A stretch of 64,000 nt of DNA, from positions 806,001-870,000 of the forward strand of contig NZ_QRDY01000001.1 in the NCBI RefSeq assembly GCF_003386205.1, read 5' to 3'. Position numbers and translations under genes: made by a program. The notes under the pieces were generated by a model that saw only the letters and a list, made by a program, of their open reading frames with translations, did no database searches and was not told the origin of the DNA. Shown one piece after another: positions 43,762-53,400 of the stretch. Numbering within the stretch: the first letter of the stretch is position 1; the number at the start of each line of letters is the position of its first letter. The DNA is from Cohnella lupini. GTDB taxonomy: Bacteria; Bacillota; Bacilli; Paenibacillales; Paenibacillaceae.

Positions 43762-43829
43762 TTGACATAGAAAATGGGGCTAGCTATACTCTAATAATCG
43801 CTGTTTTACTTACCTTCCGGTAAGTAAAA
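43762..43829 (+). promoter_or_regulatory. Near-consensus promoter with TetR-type operator
   Basis: TTGACA (43762-43767), 17-bp spacer, TATACT (43785-43790). Starting 13 bp after the -10 is a perfect 11-bp inverted repeat TTTTACTTACC/GGTAAGTAAAA (43804-43814 and 43819-43829) around TTCC. TTACTTACC is the half-site of many TetR/AcrR repressors. It sits across the transcription start region, ahead of the leader ORF and a GNAT gene. No intact tetR gene is adjacent. Confidence 0.8.
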
Positions 43830-43871
43830 TTCTGCGACTTGATTTCACAACAAGAAGGAGCTTACGAAACG

Positions 43872-43943
43872 ATGAGTAATCAAAGCAAAGCAGGTATGAT
43901 GTATCGGAATCTCAATAAAAAAATACCCAGGAATGCTCCATGA
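43872..43943 (+). CDS. Short leader ORF (23 aa) coupled to GNAT gene
   Basis: ATG at 43872 follows AAGGAG (about 11 nt) and encodes MSNQSKAGMMYRNLNKKIPR plus NAP before TGA, whose bases overlap the ATG of the GNAT gene (ATGA at 43940). MYRNLNK looks like the opening of an aldo-keto reductase (MxYRNLGKTG), so it may be a truncated relic now acting as a translated leader. Its strong promoter and operator therefore drive the acetyltransferase. Confidence 0.5.
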   Translation: MSNQSKAGMMYRNLNKKIPRNAP

Positions 43944-44725
43944 CCGCAATTCCTGAGAAGATCAAGCAAAACATGATTTATGCAATTTCACAACTGGCCA
44001 ATTTCAGCCCCCGTATCGTTTTGGGACGAACGCCGCAGGCAATCCGAATCGAATCCGACCTCGCTCATCCTCTGTACAACCGCGTCGTTACCTATCAAGG
44101 GGCGCTGTCCGGCAACGCATTGGACGAATTAGGGAAGTTGGCGGATGATTACCGTGCACGCAAGGTCCCATTCACTTGGCTGACCTGGCCTCAGGACGAC
44201 GATGTCGCCGATTTGGAGCAGGCGCTGGAGGCAATCGGGCTTATAAAGGTCGAAGATATGTCCGGCATGTCGCTTTCCTTGACCGACTGGACGTACGTTG
44301 CGCCCGCGATTCCAGGCTTCGTCATCAAACAGATTCGAGCTCCATCGGAAATGAAATGGTTCAAGGATATTCCGTCCGTGTTTGGTTTGGACGGAGAGGC
44401 GGGAGATGTCTTCGTGCAGATCTGTGAAGCTGCCGCTTTCGGCGAGAATGCTGTATTCCGGCATTATGTCGGCTTCCTAGACGGCAAGCCCGCCGCAGCA
44501 GTGACTGCTATCCAAGACGGGGAGACGATAGGCATCTACAACGTGGCCACTCTGGAAGCCTATAGACGTAGAGGTCTCGGAAGCGCAATGACCGCGCATG
44601 CCGTGCGCGAAGGACAGGCTGCCGGCGGACGAATCGCCGTTCTGCAGGCGAGCAAGATGGGAAATGGCGTGTATCAGTCGATCGGATTCAGCGACGATAT
44701 CGCGATCGGTGTCTACTTGGGGTAA
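43940..44725 (+). CDS. GNAT acetyltransferase, copy A of a paralogous set
   Basis: 261 residues, start overlapping the leader ORF stop. A large N-terminal region (about 1-140, with SLSLTDWTY) precedes the C-terminal GNAT domain, whose acetyl-CoA site is ATLEAYRRRGLGSAMTAHAVREG. Very similar in layout and in stretches such as TYQGALSG..., GMSLSL..W.Y, GIYN.ATLEAYRRRGLGSA and YQSIGFSD to the proteins at 48970 and, less so, 47709. Substrate unknown. Probably controlled by the TetR-type operator at 43804. Confidence 0.88.
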   Translation: MTAIPEKIKQNMIYAISQLANFSPRIVLGRTPQAIRIESDLAHPLYNRVVTYQGALSGNALDELGKLADDYRARKVPFTWLTWPQDDDVADLEQALEAIGLIKVEDMSGMSLSLTDWTYVAPAIPGFVIKQIRAPSEMKWFKDIPSVFGLDGEAGDVFVQICEAAAFGENAVFRHYVGFLDGKPAAAVTAIQDGETIGIYNVATLEAYRRRGLGSAMTAHAVREGQAAGGRIAVLQASKMGNGVYQSIGFSDDIAIGVYLG

Positions 44726-44798
44726 CTTAAAATATAATGCTGCAAAATGCTATTGTACGAAACAGGCATCGATGCGCAGACATTTGGAGGATAAGAAG

Positions 44799-45566
44799 AT
44801 GAAAATAGGTCTCAAAAAGAAAGCGGCATCGTTAATGGTGGCCGCCGTTGTCACAACCTGTCTGCCGGCGGTCGTATCCGCAAGCGAAGGGGAACTCACG
44901 ATCTCTATTAATGGAACGAAATTGGTATCGTCCGCCAATCATGTTGCAGACGGCCGGGTCTACATAGATCTGAAGAAATTCTCTGCTTTTACTGGATTTA
45001 CTTTCTCTTACGACAACAAGAAGCATTCCGCAATCATAAATGGAAAAGAAGTTAAGGCTGTGGAAACGAAGGGCATACCGACGGTGGCCATAAAAGACTT
45101 GGCGAACGCAGTAGACGTGAATAGTCTCTCTTGGAATGGAAAAACCAAAACGGCGCAGCTTTCCTTCGCATCCAAACTGGTCGTATACGGAGATATTGTT
45201 TCCGAGTTGGCTGGTTGCGTGCTGCAGAACCGCTTCACCGTCGGTGACGGCATCGTGTTCCGCATGAAAGCAACTAACCCGGTTACGGGCAAGCTTGCCG
45301 AAGATGCGAAACTGCAGGTTCATCTGGCCACAGGCGAAGTGCTTGACATGCAACTGGGGCAACACCCGCCTGAGTTACCTGGCGGCGAGAAATTCTGGAG
45401 CGCGAATTACAAAGTAACGGATAAAACGCCGAAGGGAACTCTCGGCTACTATATTACCGCGCAATCGGCTTCCATGAAAGGGGAATACAAGCCGTTCCAA
45501 GTTATGCCTTCTCTCATTACAATCGTTGACACCGAGCCCTCGGAAACTGGGAAATCGACCCAATAA
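44799..45566 (+). CDS. Secreted stalk-domain (copper amine oxidase N-like) protein
   Basis: 255 residues from the ATG with TTTGGAGG upstream. Signal peptide residues about 1-31 (ASLMVAAVVTTCLPAVVSAS). The first half has the stalk-domain pattern of Paenibacillus surface proteins (ISINGTKLVSSANHVADGRVYIDLKKFSAFTGF, then HSAIINGKEV); the second half is an Ig-like fold (GDGIVFRMKATNPVTGK). Extracellular structural role presumed. It is followed 40 bp later by another secreted Ig-like protein. Confidence 0.75.
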   Translation: MKIGLKKKAASLMVAAVVTTCLPAVVSASEGELTISINGTKLVSSANHVADGRVYIDLKKFSAFTGFTFSYDNKKHSAIINGKEVKAVETKGIPTVAIKDLANAVDVNSLSWNGKTKTAQLSFASKLVVYGDIVSELAGCVLQNRFTVGDGIVFRMKATNPVTGKLAEDAKLQVHLATGEVLDMQLGQHPPELPGGEKFWSANYKVTDKTPKGTLGYYITAQSASMKGEYKPFQVMPSLITIVDTEPSETGKSTQ

Positions 45567-45606
45567 CACCACAACTATGAACAACAGACGAAAGAGGTTA
45601 AATTCA

Positions 45607-47070
45607 TTGCATCCGATGTTACGAATAGTTAAACCTAACACGATCCTAAGTTTGTTACTTCTGCTTTCTACCGTCTTTTTCGCGTTGCCTGCTTCTGCAG
45701 AAAAAAAAGTTGCGTCCGCAACCCCTACCGTTACGATCGAGGAAAACAACAGCACGGTAGGGGCTGTCGTTCATTTCTCTTCTAATGGTCTGGAACCAAA
45801 CAAGCCGGTCAAGCTGCAGTGGGAAACAGAGCAAGGTAGTTATAACATACAAGGTATTTATAGCTTAATCGGCCCGTCCTACAAGCTAGAAGAGCAAACG
45901 ATGACGATGGGCACGACCGACAGTATGGGCAAATGGAATGGAAGCTTTGTCGTACCGAAAGGCTTCGGAGGCGACCATACGATTTACGTAAGACAGAACA
46001 ACGAAAAAGTCGCCCAAACGAATGTCTTCGTTGCTCCGACCTTCCGCTTGTTCCCGGAGTCGGGTCCTATCGGAACGGAAATCACGGTGCAGGCCGAGGG
46101 TATCAGCTACGCGACCATGGAGAGTAACTGGCAGTTATCCTACGATAACAAGATGACGGGACTAATCTCCGCCGTGTCCACGAACGGAAGCGCGACCGCG
46201 AAAATACGAGCCGCAGGTCCAGTAGGCAAGCATTCGATCACCATCTGGCATGGTTACTTAGGAATGCCTTATATAAACTATACGGAAGCTCCGAACTCCT
46301 ATCTACCGGTGCCAAGCTTTGCGTTTACGGTTACGGATGAAGCTCCGATCGTCCGTAATGAAGTAGAAGCGCAACCGAATGCCGCCGGGGGAGGCGTGCA
46401 GATGCCGAAGTTAACGAACAAAACAGGCGTCAACGCGACATTGAGCCGGTCCGTCGGACAAGTCGGGGATTCGGTGACGTTAAAGGCTAGCGGTTTGCCT
46501 GCAGGCAAACAAGCGGATTTGGTCTGGCATACGATGGAGGGCAGCCGGATTACGGGTATGGGTTTCGCGGAGAAAAAGAGTTCGCTCGGAACGGCTCGCA
46601 CGGACAGCAACGGCAGTCTGAGCTATGAATTTCCTATCCCGGACGATCTAGGAGGCGTGCCGCACCGGATTGAACTGAGGGTTGGAGACATCTCGTATGC
46701 GGAGGTATACCTGTCGATATCGCCATCGATCACCAAAATCACGCCATCCTCCGGGCCGGCGGGGACCGAAATTACAATCCAGATCAAAGGCGTCGGTTGG
46801 ACGGAATACGACAACGCGTATTATTTGGATTACGATAATGCCTATCTGGGATACATGTGCGGATTTAACAGCCAAGGAACCGTAACGTTTACGGTTCCGG
46901 CTACCGGCGAGCCCGGTTATCATATCCTCGATCTCTATCCGGGCATTTACCGAGGCAAGCAGGCAAATCCGGACGTTTACGTCGCACCGCAGTTAACCTA
47001 CGGCGCAGATCATCCGGGTTCGGCGATACCCGCTATTCGAATGGGCTTCACGATTACCGAGAGACCGTGA
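45607..47070 (+). CDS. Secreted multi-domain Ig/IPT-like protein
   Basis: 487 residues from a TTG start (GAGG 9 nt upstream). A signal peptide (TILSLLLLLSTVFFALPASA) precedes repeated Ig-like/TIG-type domains: ESGPIGTEITVQAEGISYATME and PSSGPAGTEITIQIKGVGWTEYD are two copies of the same opening, and SRSVGQVGDSVTLKASGLPAG and GAVVHFSSNGLEPNKPVKLQW begin two others. Each ends with an aromatic-rich WQLSYDNKM or YYLDYDNAY strand. Most likely an adhesive or structural surface protein. No anchor motif is evident. Confidence 0.75.
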   Translation: MHPMLRIVKPNTILSLLLLLSTVFFALPASAEKKVASATPTVTIEENNSTVGAVVHFSSNGLEPNKPVKLQWETEQGSYNIQGIYSLIGPSYKLEEQTMTMGTTDSMGKWNGSFVVPKGFGGDHTIYVRQNNEKVAQTNVFVAPTFRLFPESGPIGTEITVQAEGISYATMESNWQLSYDNKMTGLISAVSTNGSATAKIRAAGPVGKHSITIWHGYLGMPYINYTEAPNSYLPVPSFAFTVTDEAPIVRNEVEAQPNAAGGGVQMPKLTNKTGVNATLSRSVGQVGDSVTLKASGLPAGKQADLVWHTMEGSRITGMGFAEKKSSLGTARTDSNGSLSYEFPIPDDLGGVPHRIELRVGDISYAEVYLSISPSITKITPSSGPAGTEITIQIKGVGWTEYDNAYYLDYDNAYLGYMCGFNSQGTVTFTVPATGEPGYHILDLYPGIYRGKQANPDVYVAPQLTYGADHPGSAIPAIRMGFTITERP

Positions 47071-47175
47071 AAAATGAACCGTGCCCCTTTTAGTGAACAT
47101 CTGAAAACCTCATGGTTGGATCAATGCCATTGAAAGGGGTACGATAACTACGAAATGAAAATGGAGGTTACATAA

Positions 47176-47676
47176 ATAGTTACAATCAGAATAGCCTCAC
47201 ATGCAGATACCCAACAAATTAGAGAGGTCGCCTTCGAGACTTGGACAGCGGCTTATCGAGAAAGCCTTTCAATTGACTTTATTAATAATTATCTCAATAA
47301 GGCATTTTCAATTTCAAAAATACGTCAGTTAATTGACGGCGATATAGTCTTAGGGAAGTCATCGTTTCTTGTAGCTGAAGAATCTAACCAAATAATAGGA
47401 TATGCGCAATTAATCCAACTAAGTGAAGCTAAATATGACTTATATCGAATTTATATAAAACCGGGATCGCAAAAACAAGGAATCGGCACAAAGTTTTTAA
47501 GTGAATTTATTAAAATCATGAAATCCGAGGACGCTTTAACTGTAACTGTAAAAAAAGACAATGTAATAGGAAGAGCATTCTATTCAAAGAATGGCTTTAA
47601 GGAAGTTGAAGAGAGTACGTTAACGCTTGAAGGAAAGCAATTGGCCATTATTAAATACGAATTAATTATTAAATAA
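47176..47676 (+). CDS. GNAT acetyltransferase whose start codon reads ATA
   Basis: 166 residues. The frame opens VTIRIASHADTQQIREVAFE, typical of GNAT N-termini that begin M-(V/I)-TIR, and shows YRIYIKPGSQKQGIGTKFL in the acetyl-CoA motif and AFYSKNGFKEVEE in motif B. The codon where Met belongs is ATA at 47176-47178, with GGAGG 8 nt upstream. An ATG in frame at 47161 is followed by TAA four codons later. So either ATA is used as a weak start, or a G-to-A change has largely silenced the gene; nothing else is damaged. It precedes the GNAT at 47709 by 32 bp. Confidence 0.7.
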   Translation: MVTIRIASHADTQQIREVAFETWTAAYRESLSIDFINNYLNKAFSISKIRQLIDGDIVLGKSSFLVAEESNQIIGYAQLIQLSEAKYDLYRIYIKPGSQKQGIGTKFLSEFIKIMKSEDALTVTVKKDNVIGRAFYSKNGFKEVEESTLTLEGKQLAIIKYELIIK

Positions 47677-47708
47677 TCCGGCAAAACGAAAGGGGGTGAA
47701 AAGCGAAA

Positions 47709-48488
47709 ATGATAAATAAAAAGGAAGCAATCTTGGAGAACATGATCCAAACGTTTGAACGGTTGAGCAGTAACAGTCCTTACGCGAATTTTTCCCGTTA
47801 CGATAACTGCGCAAGAATCGAATCCGAATTGCCGTTAACGATTTTCAATCGCGTATTTGATTATAAAGCACCTAATGACGATAAGATCGATGCTACCAGG
47901 CAAGTGAAATCCATAATCGATTCGTATCAAGATCGTGGCGTAAAATGCGTCTGGCATACCTATTCCCATACACAGGACGAAGATCTTAACGATACACTGA
48001 TATCTAACGGGTTCAAATCGGGCGGTACCATGTCCGGCATGGCGGTTGATCTTGGAGAGAAAGAGATTAACCGATCTAATGTGCCAGGATTGAGAATCGT
48101 GACCGTTCATACGGATGAAGAACTTGAGATGTTCAAACGGGTGTTCGTGGCAGAATACGGTCTTCCGGACGAATTAGCCAATGCGTTTACCGAAGCTTTT
48201 GCATATGATCCGGAAGGACAAATGCAGTATTTTCTGGCCTATTTGAATGAAGTGCCGGTAGGAACGGCCATGACGTTCAGCACAGGCGAAGTGACAGGCA
48301 TTTACACGGTTGCGACATTGAAGGAATTCCGTACAAAAGGTATCGGTGGCGCGCTTGTTGGTCATGCTTTACTCGACATGCAAGCCGCGGGAGCAAAGTT
48401 AGCCATTTTACAGTCTAGTTCCATGGGACAGACCATTTACCGCAAACATGGGTTTGAGGAAGAACTGACGATTAATTTATTCGTGTGA
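47709..48488 (+). CDS. GNAT acetyltransferase, copy B of a paralogous set
   Basis: 259 residues, GGGGGTG upstream. The protein has the same two-part layout as copies A and C (N-terminal half then GNAT with TVATLKEFRTKGIGGALVGHALLDMQAAG and a YRKHGFEEELTINLFV end). It is the most diverged of the three: the first 60 residues align only loosely and the W in SLSLTDW-type motif is replaced by AVDLGEKE. Substrate unknown. Confidence 0.85.
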   Translation: MINKKEAILENMIQTFERLSSNSPYANFSRYDNCARIESELPLTIFNRVFDYKAPNDDKIDATRQVKSIIDSYQDRGVKCVWHTYSHTQDEDLNDTLISNGFKSGGTMSGMAVDLGEKEINRSNVPGLRIVTVHTDEELEMFKRVFVAEYGLPDELANAFTEAFAYDPEGQMQYFLAYLNEVPVGTAMTFSTGEVTGIYTVATLKEFRTKGIGGALVGHALLDMQAAGAKLAILQSSSMGQTIYRKHGFEEELTINLFV

Positions 48489-48683
48489 CGTAACAGGAAG
48501 AGATGGACGCATCGCCAATATCGTCGGCAAGGCCGATGTTTTAGTAGCTTTCGTCTGGGCACGATTAAACTGACGCTTGTGACGGCTGTATTGAACTTAT
48601 CAAGCGCTACAGCAGTCTCCGGAGACTGGAACGTTTCTCTCTTTCTTGTGTCAGAAAAGACGGCTATGGCCATACGGTCACTT

Positions 48684-48911
48684 TCATTTAGCAATGCTGT
48701 CTGGGGAATGCTTGACGTTAGAAGAAGGACTTGCTGTGCTTGAAGCCGATAATGACCAACTCCTTCCGGCGTACATTGCAGCCTCTTTCTCTGTATGCTG
48801 CAAATTCGCTTTTCGTAGGCGATTATTTAATCACTGCTGGCCAAGAGGTGTCGGGTCGATCATCAAATTATTGAAGACTTAGGCTTCGAAATTGAGCTGA
48901 ACGCGTTATAA
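48684..48911 (+). pseudogene. bioB: Decayed biotin synthase remnant
   Basis: Around 48684-48790 one frame reads LSGECLTLEEGLAVLEAD then NDQLLPAYIAASF, close to the N-terminus of BioB. From about 48797 another frame reads LYAANSLFVGDYLITAGQEV and, after a further shift, DHQIIEDLGFEIELNAL with a TAA at 48909-48911: the BioB C-terminus. The radical-SAM CxxxCxxC core between them is deleted. At least two frameshifts plus an internal deletion make this a dead gene. Confidence 0.7.
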
Positions 48912-48969
48912 ATGCCGTCAAAAATATGAACTGTGTAAGCAGTAATTCTACTTGAAAAGAGGTAAAATC

Positions 48970-49764
48970 ATGTCAAACATCCAAGAGCAGATCAAGAAAA
49001 ATATGTATTTCAGCATGGAACAAGTGAGTATTTTAAATCCCCGCATGGTCATGGAACAAACTCCAAGGGTGCTCCGGTACGAATCTGATCTTCTTACCAT
49101 TCCTTTGGGTAACCAGGTTATAAGTTATCAAGGAGCATTGTCCGCAGATGGAGTTAACGACATTCATAAGCTTATAGATCGTTACCAGTCAAAGAAGTTG
49201 CCATTCTCTTGGTTGATCTGGTCTCACGACGTCGGTGCGGAGGATTTAAAACCTGTTTTAGAGGCAAGAGGCATGCAAAAGGTAGACGAATTGGCCGGAA
49301 TGTCCCTTTCGTTGAACAATTGGAAGTATAACGCACCGTCTATTTCCGGATTTGAAATCAAACCTATTCGTACTAAAGCTGAAATGGATTGGTTTAGGCA
49401 AGTCGTGCCGACCTCGTTTGGGTTCAACGAAGAAGACGGAAAAGCCTTTGCTGATATAACCGAATCTGCGGCATTCAGTGAAAATACCGTCTTCCAGCAT
49501 TACATTGGTTTTATGGATGGCCAGCCCGCCACAGGGGTAACTGCTCTAACTGACGGGGAGAACATCGGAATCTATAACTTTGCTACATTGGAAGCTTACC
49601 GGAGAAGAGGCCTTGGAAGTGCCACAATAGCCCATGCTCTGCGCGAAGCCCAAGCTGCTGGGAAAAAACATGCCTTCCTACAAGTGAGCAAGATAGGGGA
49701 AAGTATATATAAGGCAATCGGTTTCAGCGATGAGGTCACAATAGAGGTTTATTGTGGTGAATAA
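48970..49764 (+). CDS. GNAT acetyltransferase, copy C of a paralogous set
   Basis: 264 residues from the ATG with GAGG upstream (48961-48964 region). The two-domain layout is that of copy A at 43940: ISYQGALSADGV, GMSLSLNNWKY, YNFATLEAYRRRGLGSATIAHALREAQAAG and YKAIGFSDE align almost without gaps. The N-terminal half is not a standard GNAT region and may define the substrate. Copy C is closer to A than to B although B lies between them, so duplication and rearrangement have occurred. A hairpin terminator follows. Confidence 0.88.
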   Translation: MSNIQEQIKKNMYFSMEQVSILNPRMVMEQTPRVLRYESDLLTIPLGNQVISYQGALSADGVNDIHKLIDRYQSKKLPFSWLIWSHDVGAEDLKPVLEARGMQKVDELAGMSLSLNNWKYNAPSISGFEIKPIRTKAEMDWFRQVVPTSFGFNEEDGKAFADITESAAFSENTVFQHYIGFMDGQPATGVTALTDGENIGIYNFATLEAYRRRGLGSATIAHALREAQAAGKKHAFLQVSKIGESIYKAIGFSDEVTIEVYCGE

Positions 49765-49847
49765 CGCTGTTTATATGGCTTGACATCTTGTAAGGCCTTG
49801 TAAAAGGTCATACAAACCTTTGGAAAATGATTTTGTTGCATATAAGT

Positions 49848-49880
49848 GGGGCACAACATAGCGTTGTGCCTCTTCCTTAT
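49848..49880 (+). terminator. Putative terminator after GNAT copy C
   Basis: GGCACAAC (49850-49857) pairs with GTTGTGCC (49863-49870), flanked by G-T/G-C pairs, followed by TCTTCCTTAT. Weak T-run. Confidence 0.6.
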
Positions 49881-50029
49881 ATATCTGGAAGTCCTAGTGC
49901 AATACCCGGGACAAGCGTGTTCGCCCCCCGAAATCCCCCCCTTTTAACCACTCGTGTTAATACCTCTGATTGTTGAACAAAAAGGTATGATTTTTAACCT
50001 CCCCTTGGCTGGCACGTAGTGTAAGTTGG

Positions 50030-50386
50030 GATTACCCGGATTTCGCAGTGATTCCGGTGGTCTACGACGAAACGGAAGAAGGAGGAGATTGATGGTAGCA
50101 AATCTGTAGAGTATGAATGGCTATCAACGGTACTAGAGCTTGGAGATTCGGTCTGCAAAAGGGTAGAAACGTACCCTTAAGTTAATCCATTACGTTTATA
50201 GCAGTCCATCGTGATTCTAAGCAGCAAACTATTAAATGTGTTACATGGAATAGTACTAATCACAAGGCGTTTGAAGCATGGCGAATGATGATAGATATTC
50301 CTAGTCTCGTAGAGGTTGCATTGGGCCCTAAAAACTTTTTTGGCGCATTACAGCGAATCAGACCGTTGATATATCAACATTTATAG
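50030..50386 (+). pseudogene. Degraded gene, family not recognised
   Basis: Three protein-like pieces lie in shifting + frames: WDYPDFAVIPVVYDETEEGG (about 50036-50092), EYEWLSTVLELGDSVCKRV (about 50111-50170), and from 50186 to a TAG at 50384-50386 SITFIAVHRDSKQQTIKCV, ...AFEAWRMMIDIPSLVEVALG and RIRPLIYQHL. The last piece is 66 codons with no good start. The intact gene cannot be named. The rest of 49880-50403 shows no other feature except the ribosome site GGGAGG of the next gene. Confidence 0.4.
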
Positions 50387-50403
50387 AGGGAGGAAAATAA
50401 ATA

Positions 50404-53400
50404 ATGCAAAAGACACTGCACAAACTCGTATCTCTGTCCATGGCGCTGGCCATGTGCTTGTCCCTGTTCGTCTTCAGCGTCCCGGCCGCGGCTGATGAAG
50501 CGTCGCCCAGTCTGCGCCCGATGGAGTATCTAACGCGCGGCTTGGTCGCTGCCCAGGTCCCAGGCGGCATTTTCTTGAGCTGGCGCTTCCTGGGAGACGA
50601 GCCCGATGGCCTCTCCTGGAACGTCTATCGCAAAGACGGAGACGCGGACTTTGTGAAGATCACTACCATCGCACCCAGGGATGTACAGCCCGAGAGCAAT
50701 TACGAGACAAACCCTGGCATTGTGAAAGAAAGCGTTACCCCGTCTAATTACACCGACCCGAATGGCCTCGTATCTTCCATCTATGAGGTGGCGCCGGTCA
50801 TCAACGACGTTGAAGGGGCGAGGCAGGGCATGTCCGTACCCATGCTGTCGGCCTTGGCGGGAAGCTCGGGGCAGGCAAACAGAGGCGCCGTGAACTATAT
50901 CCCGTTGAAGCCGGCTCCGGCCCCCGTACCGCTCGCCCACTTCACATACCGCGGCTACAGGTTCGGCCCGGGCACCAATCTGTCCGCGGCAAACATGGTT
51001 ATCCCCGATACGGGCGGCCAGAACTGGTACGTCGTCGACATGGATTTGCTCAAGGCTTTCCGCGAGCCCCATGACAACGAGACCCCGGTCAGCGCTGCCG
51101 ATCTGAGCGAATGGGTCGACAAGCTCAACGGGTACAACCGTGAAACCTGGCAGCCGACCAACTCCCTCGGGAACGACGGCATGATAAGCGATGCCCTATT
51201 TACCGAGCTTGAGGCCAAGTTCATCAAGTATCTCGAGGAGCTGGACAGCGGTACCAAGCTCCCTTACGCGAAGACCGGCACCGGCGAGATCTATACGTCG
51301 CCAAGCGCCGCCTACTCCACCCATGACATGACTGTGGGTGATTTTGACGGCGATGGCGAATACGAGATCGTCGTCAAGTGGCGCAGTACCCAGCAAGACC
51401 CCATGTATTCCGAACCTATATTCGGCGGCAGTAATACCACAACCGCGCCAGAGTATATAGACGTGTACAAGCAGGACGGGACTTTGCTGTTCCGCGTCGA
51501 TATGGGCTATAACGTAAGAGCGGGCAATGACCACGAGACCACCCTGTTCGCCGGAGACTTTGACGGTGACGGCAAGTCGGAGCTCATGCTCAAGACCGCC
51601 CTCGGCACCCGTATCGGCAATTGGGACGAAGAGTCGCAGTCCGTCGTATATCCGGACACCCTCAACACCGTCGTGGGCGGCGAGGACGGCTTGAACTCCA
51701 CCTTGGACAAGTTCAAGGAATACTTTGCCGCCGGCAACGAAGAAGCCCTTGGCACCTACTGGTCTCTCCTTAACAGCTTCACCATCTCTTACCGTAGCCC
51801 GACAGCAGGAGGCGGCAACGACGGAGTCAATGATCCGACTGTTAAAAGGTGGATTAAGACATACCACGTCGGTCCGATCGGCCCCGCCAAAGACGACCAG
51901 GAGTTTTTCTCGGCCTTTAAGTGGAACGCCGAAGCCGGCAAGGGCGTGCTCGTAGACAGTGCCCAATATCCGTTCACTTACGAGGGCAGCGTCGACGGAG
52001 AGAACTGGGCCATGACGCCCGCAACCCAGCGAGGCAATTTCTCTTATCTGGCATTCCCCGGCCCCGGCGCCGGCAGTTCGTCCAGTGATTACAAAGCTCA
52101 GATAATGGCTGAGAAAGAAGCCTACTGGCTTGAGCATCCTTGGAAGGCCGCTTCATGGGGCGACGCGCAAGGCAACCGCGCCAATCGCTACGTCGGCGTC
52201 GTGGCAGTGCTTGACGACGTCAACAACTTCGCCGTCTCCCAGCGCGGCTACTACGCAAGGACGACTCTCGCCGCCTTCAACATCGTGGACGGCAACGTCA
52301 ATCTTCAGGCCAGCTTCGACTCGGCCGACCCGCAGTATTGGGCCCTGGGCGGCACCGCGTACGACTATCAGAACCGCGGTAATCATTTTACTACGTCAGC
52401 CGACCTCGACGGAGACGGCTGGGATGAGATCGTGTTGAAAGCCATGGTTCTCGGCTTGAACGCCGACAAGACCAAGATTCTACCCAAAGTAATCAACGGC
52501 GACATCATGCCCACAATCGAGGGGCAGAACAGCATTCCACCGGTGGCCGGCAGCTTTGAGTTCGCCACGGACGAGGTCCGGAACAACCCACTTAACGTGT
52601 GGGCGCCGCTTCGCCATGGCGATCGCAGCGCGCTGCTTCCGATCGACAAGGACAACAGCATCAGAACGTGGTCCGGCAACGAGGAGCACCTTCTGGACGA
52701 CATACGCAACGGCAGACATTACGGCTGGATACCCGGTCCGGAAGCCCACGACCCGATGAAGGGCAAACGGCTGAACGAGCAGGGCGAGATCGTCTATGAA
52801 AACTCGCTGATCTACGGCGTATACGCCGGTAGCGATGCCGAAGGAGCGGTGGCCGGCAACTTCTCTAACCGCTGGCCCGGCGCGCAGGGACACTCTCAGA
52901 ATGGAGCCAGGAGCATGATAACCGGCGAGCTTCTGAACGGCAGCAATAACCTGAATAGCGGCCAAAACGCCATCTGGTTCGGTGGCGGTCTGACGGCCAT
53001 GGCCGTCAGCAACGCGACCATCAGCACGGTTAACGACTTGACCTTCGCGACTTCTTCATATCTCGCGACCGGCCTTACGTCGACCGGCAATAAGAGCACT
53101 CCTACACTCAAGGCCGACATGTACGGAGACTGGCGCGAGGAGCTCATTCTCCGGGCCACCAATAACCGCCTGGCCATCGTAACGACCCTGTCGCCTACGG
53201 AGTACGGTATCCGTACGCTGATGCACGACCCGATGTACCGCAATGGCGTGGCGAACAAGAACACCGGCTACGACCAGATGGGATTCGCAAGCTTCTATCT
53301 TGGCGACGAGGCTAAACTGCCCTCCAAGAGGACCGACATCGCTGTCCCGACGAAGGCCCCCGATGCCCTGAGTAAGATCAAACTGACGGGACCGGCCAGG

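Noticed and set aside
43804..43829. Terminator
   Set aside because: The inverted repeat lies just after a promoter and has no T-run; an operator is a better reading.
51196..52137. A 313-codon open frame on the minus strand inside the lyase gene
   Set aside because: Mirror frame of a GC-rich coding sequence; no ribosome site, no recognisable domain, and the + strand protein is clearly PL11.
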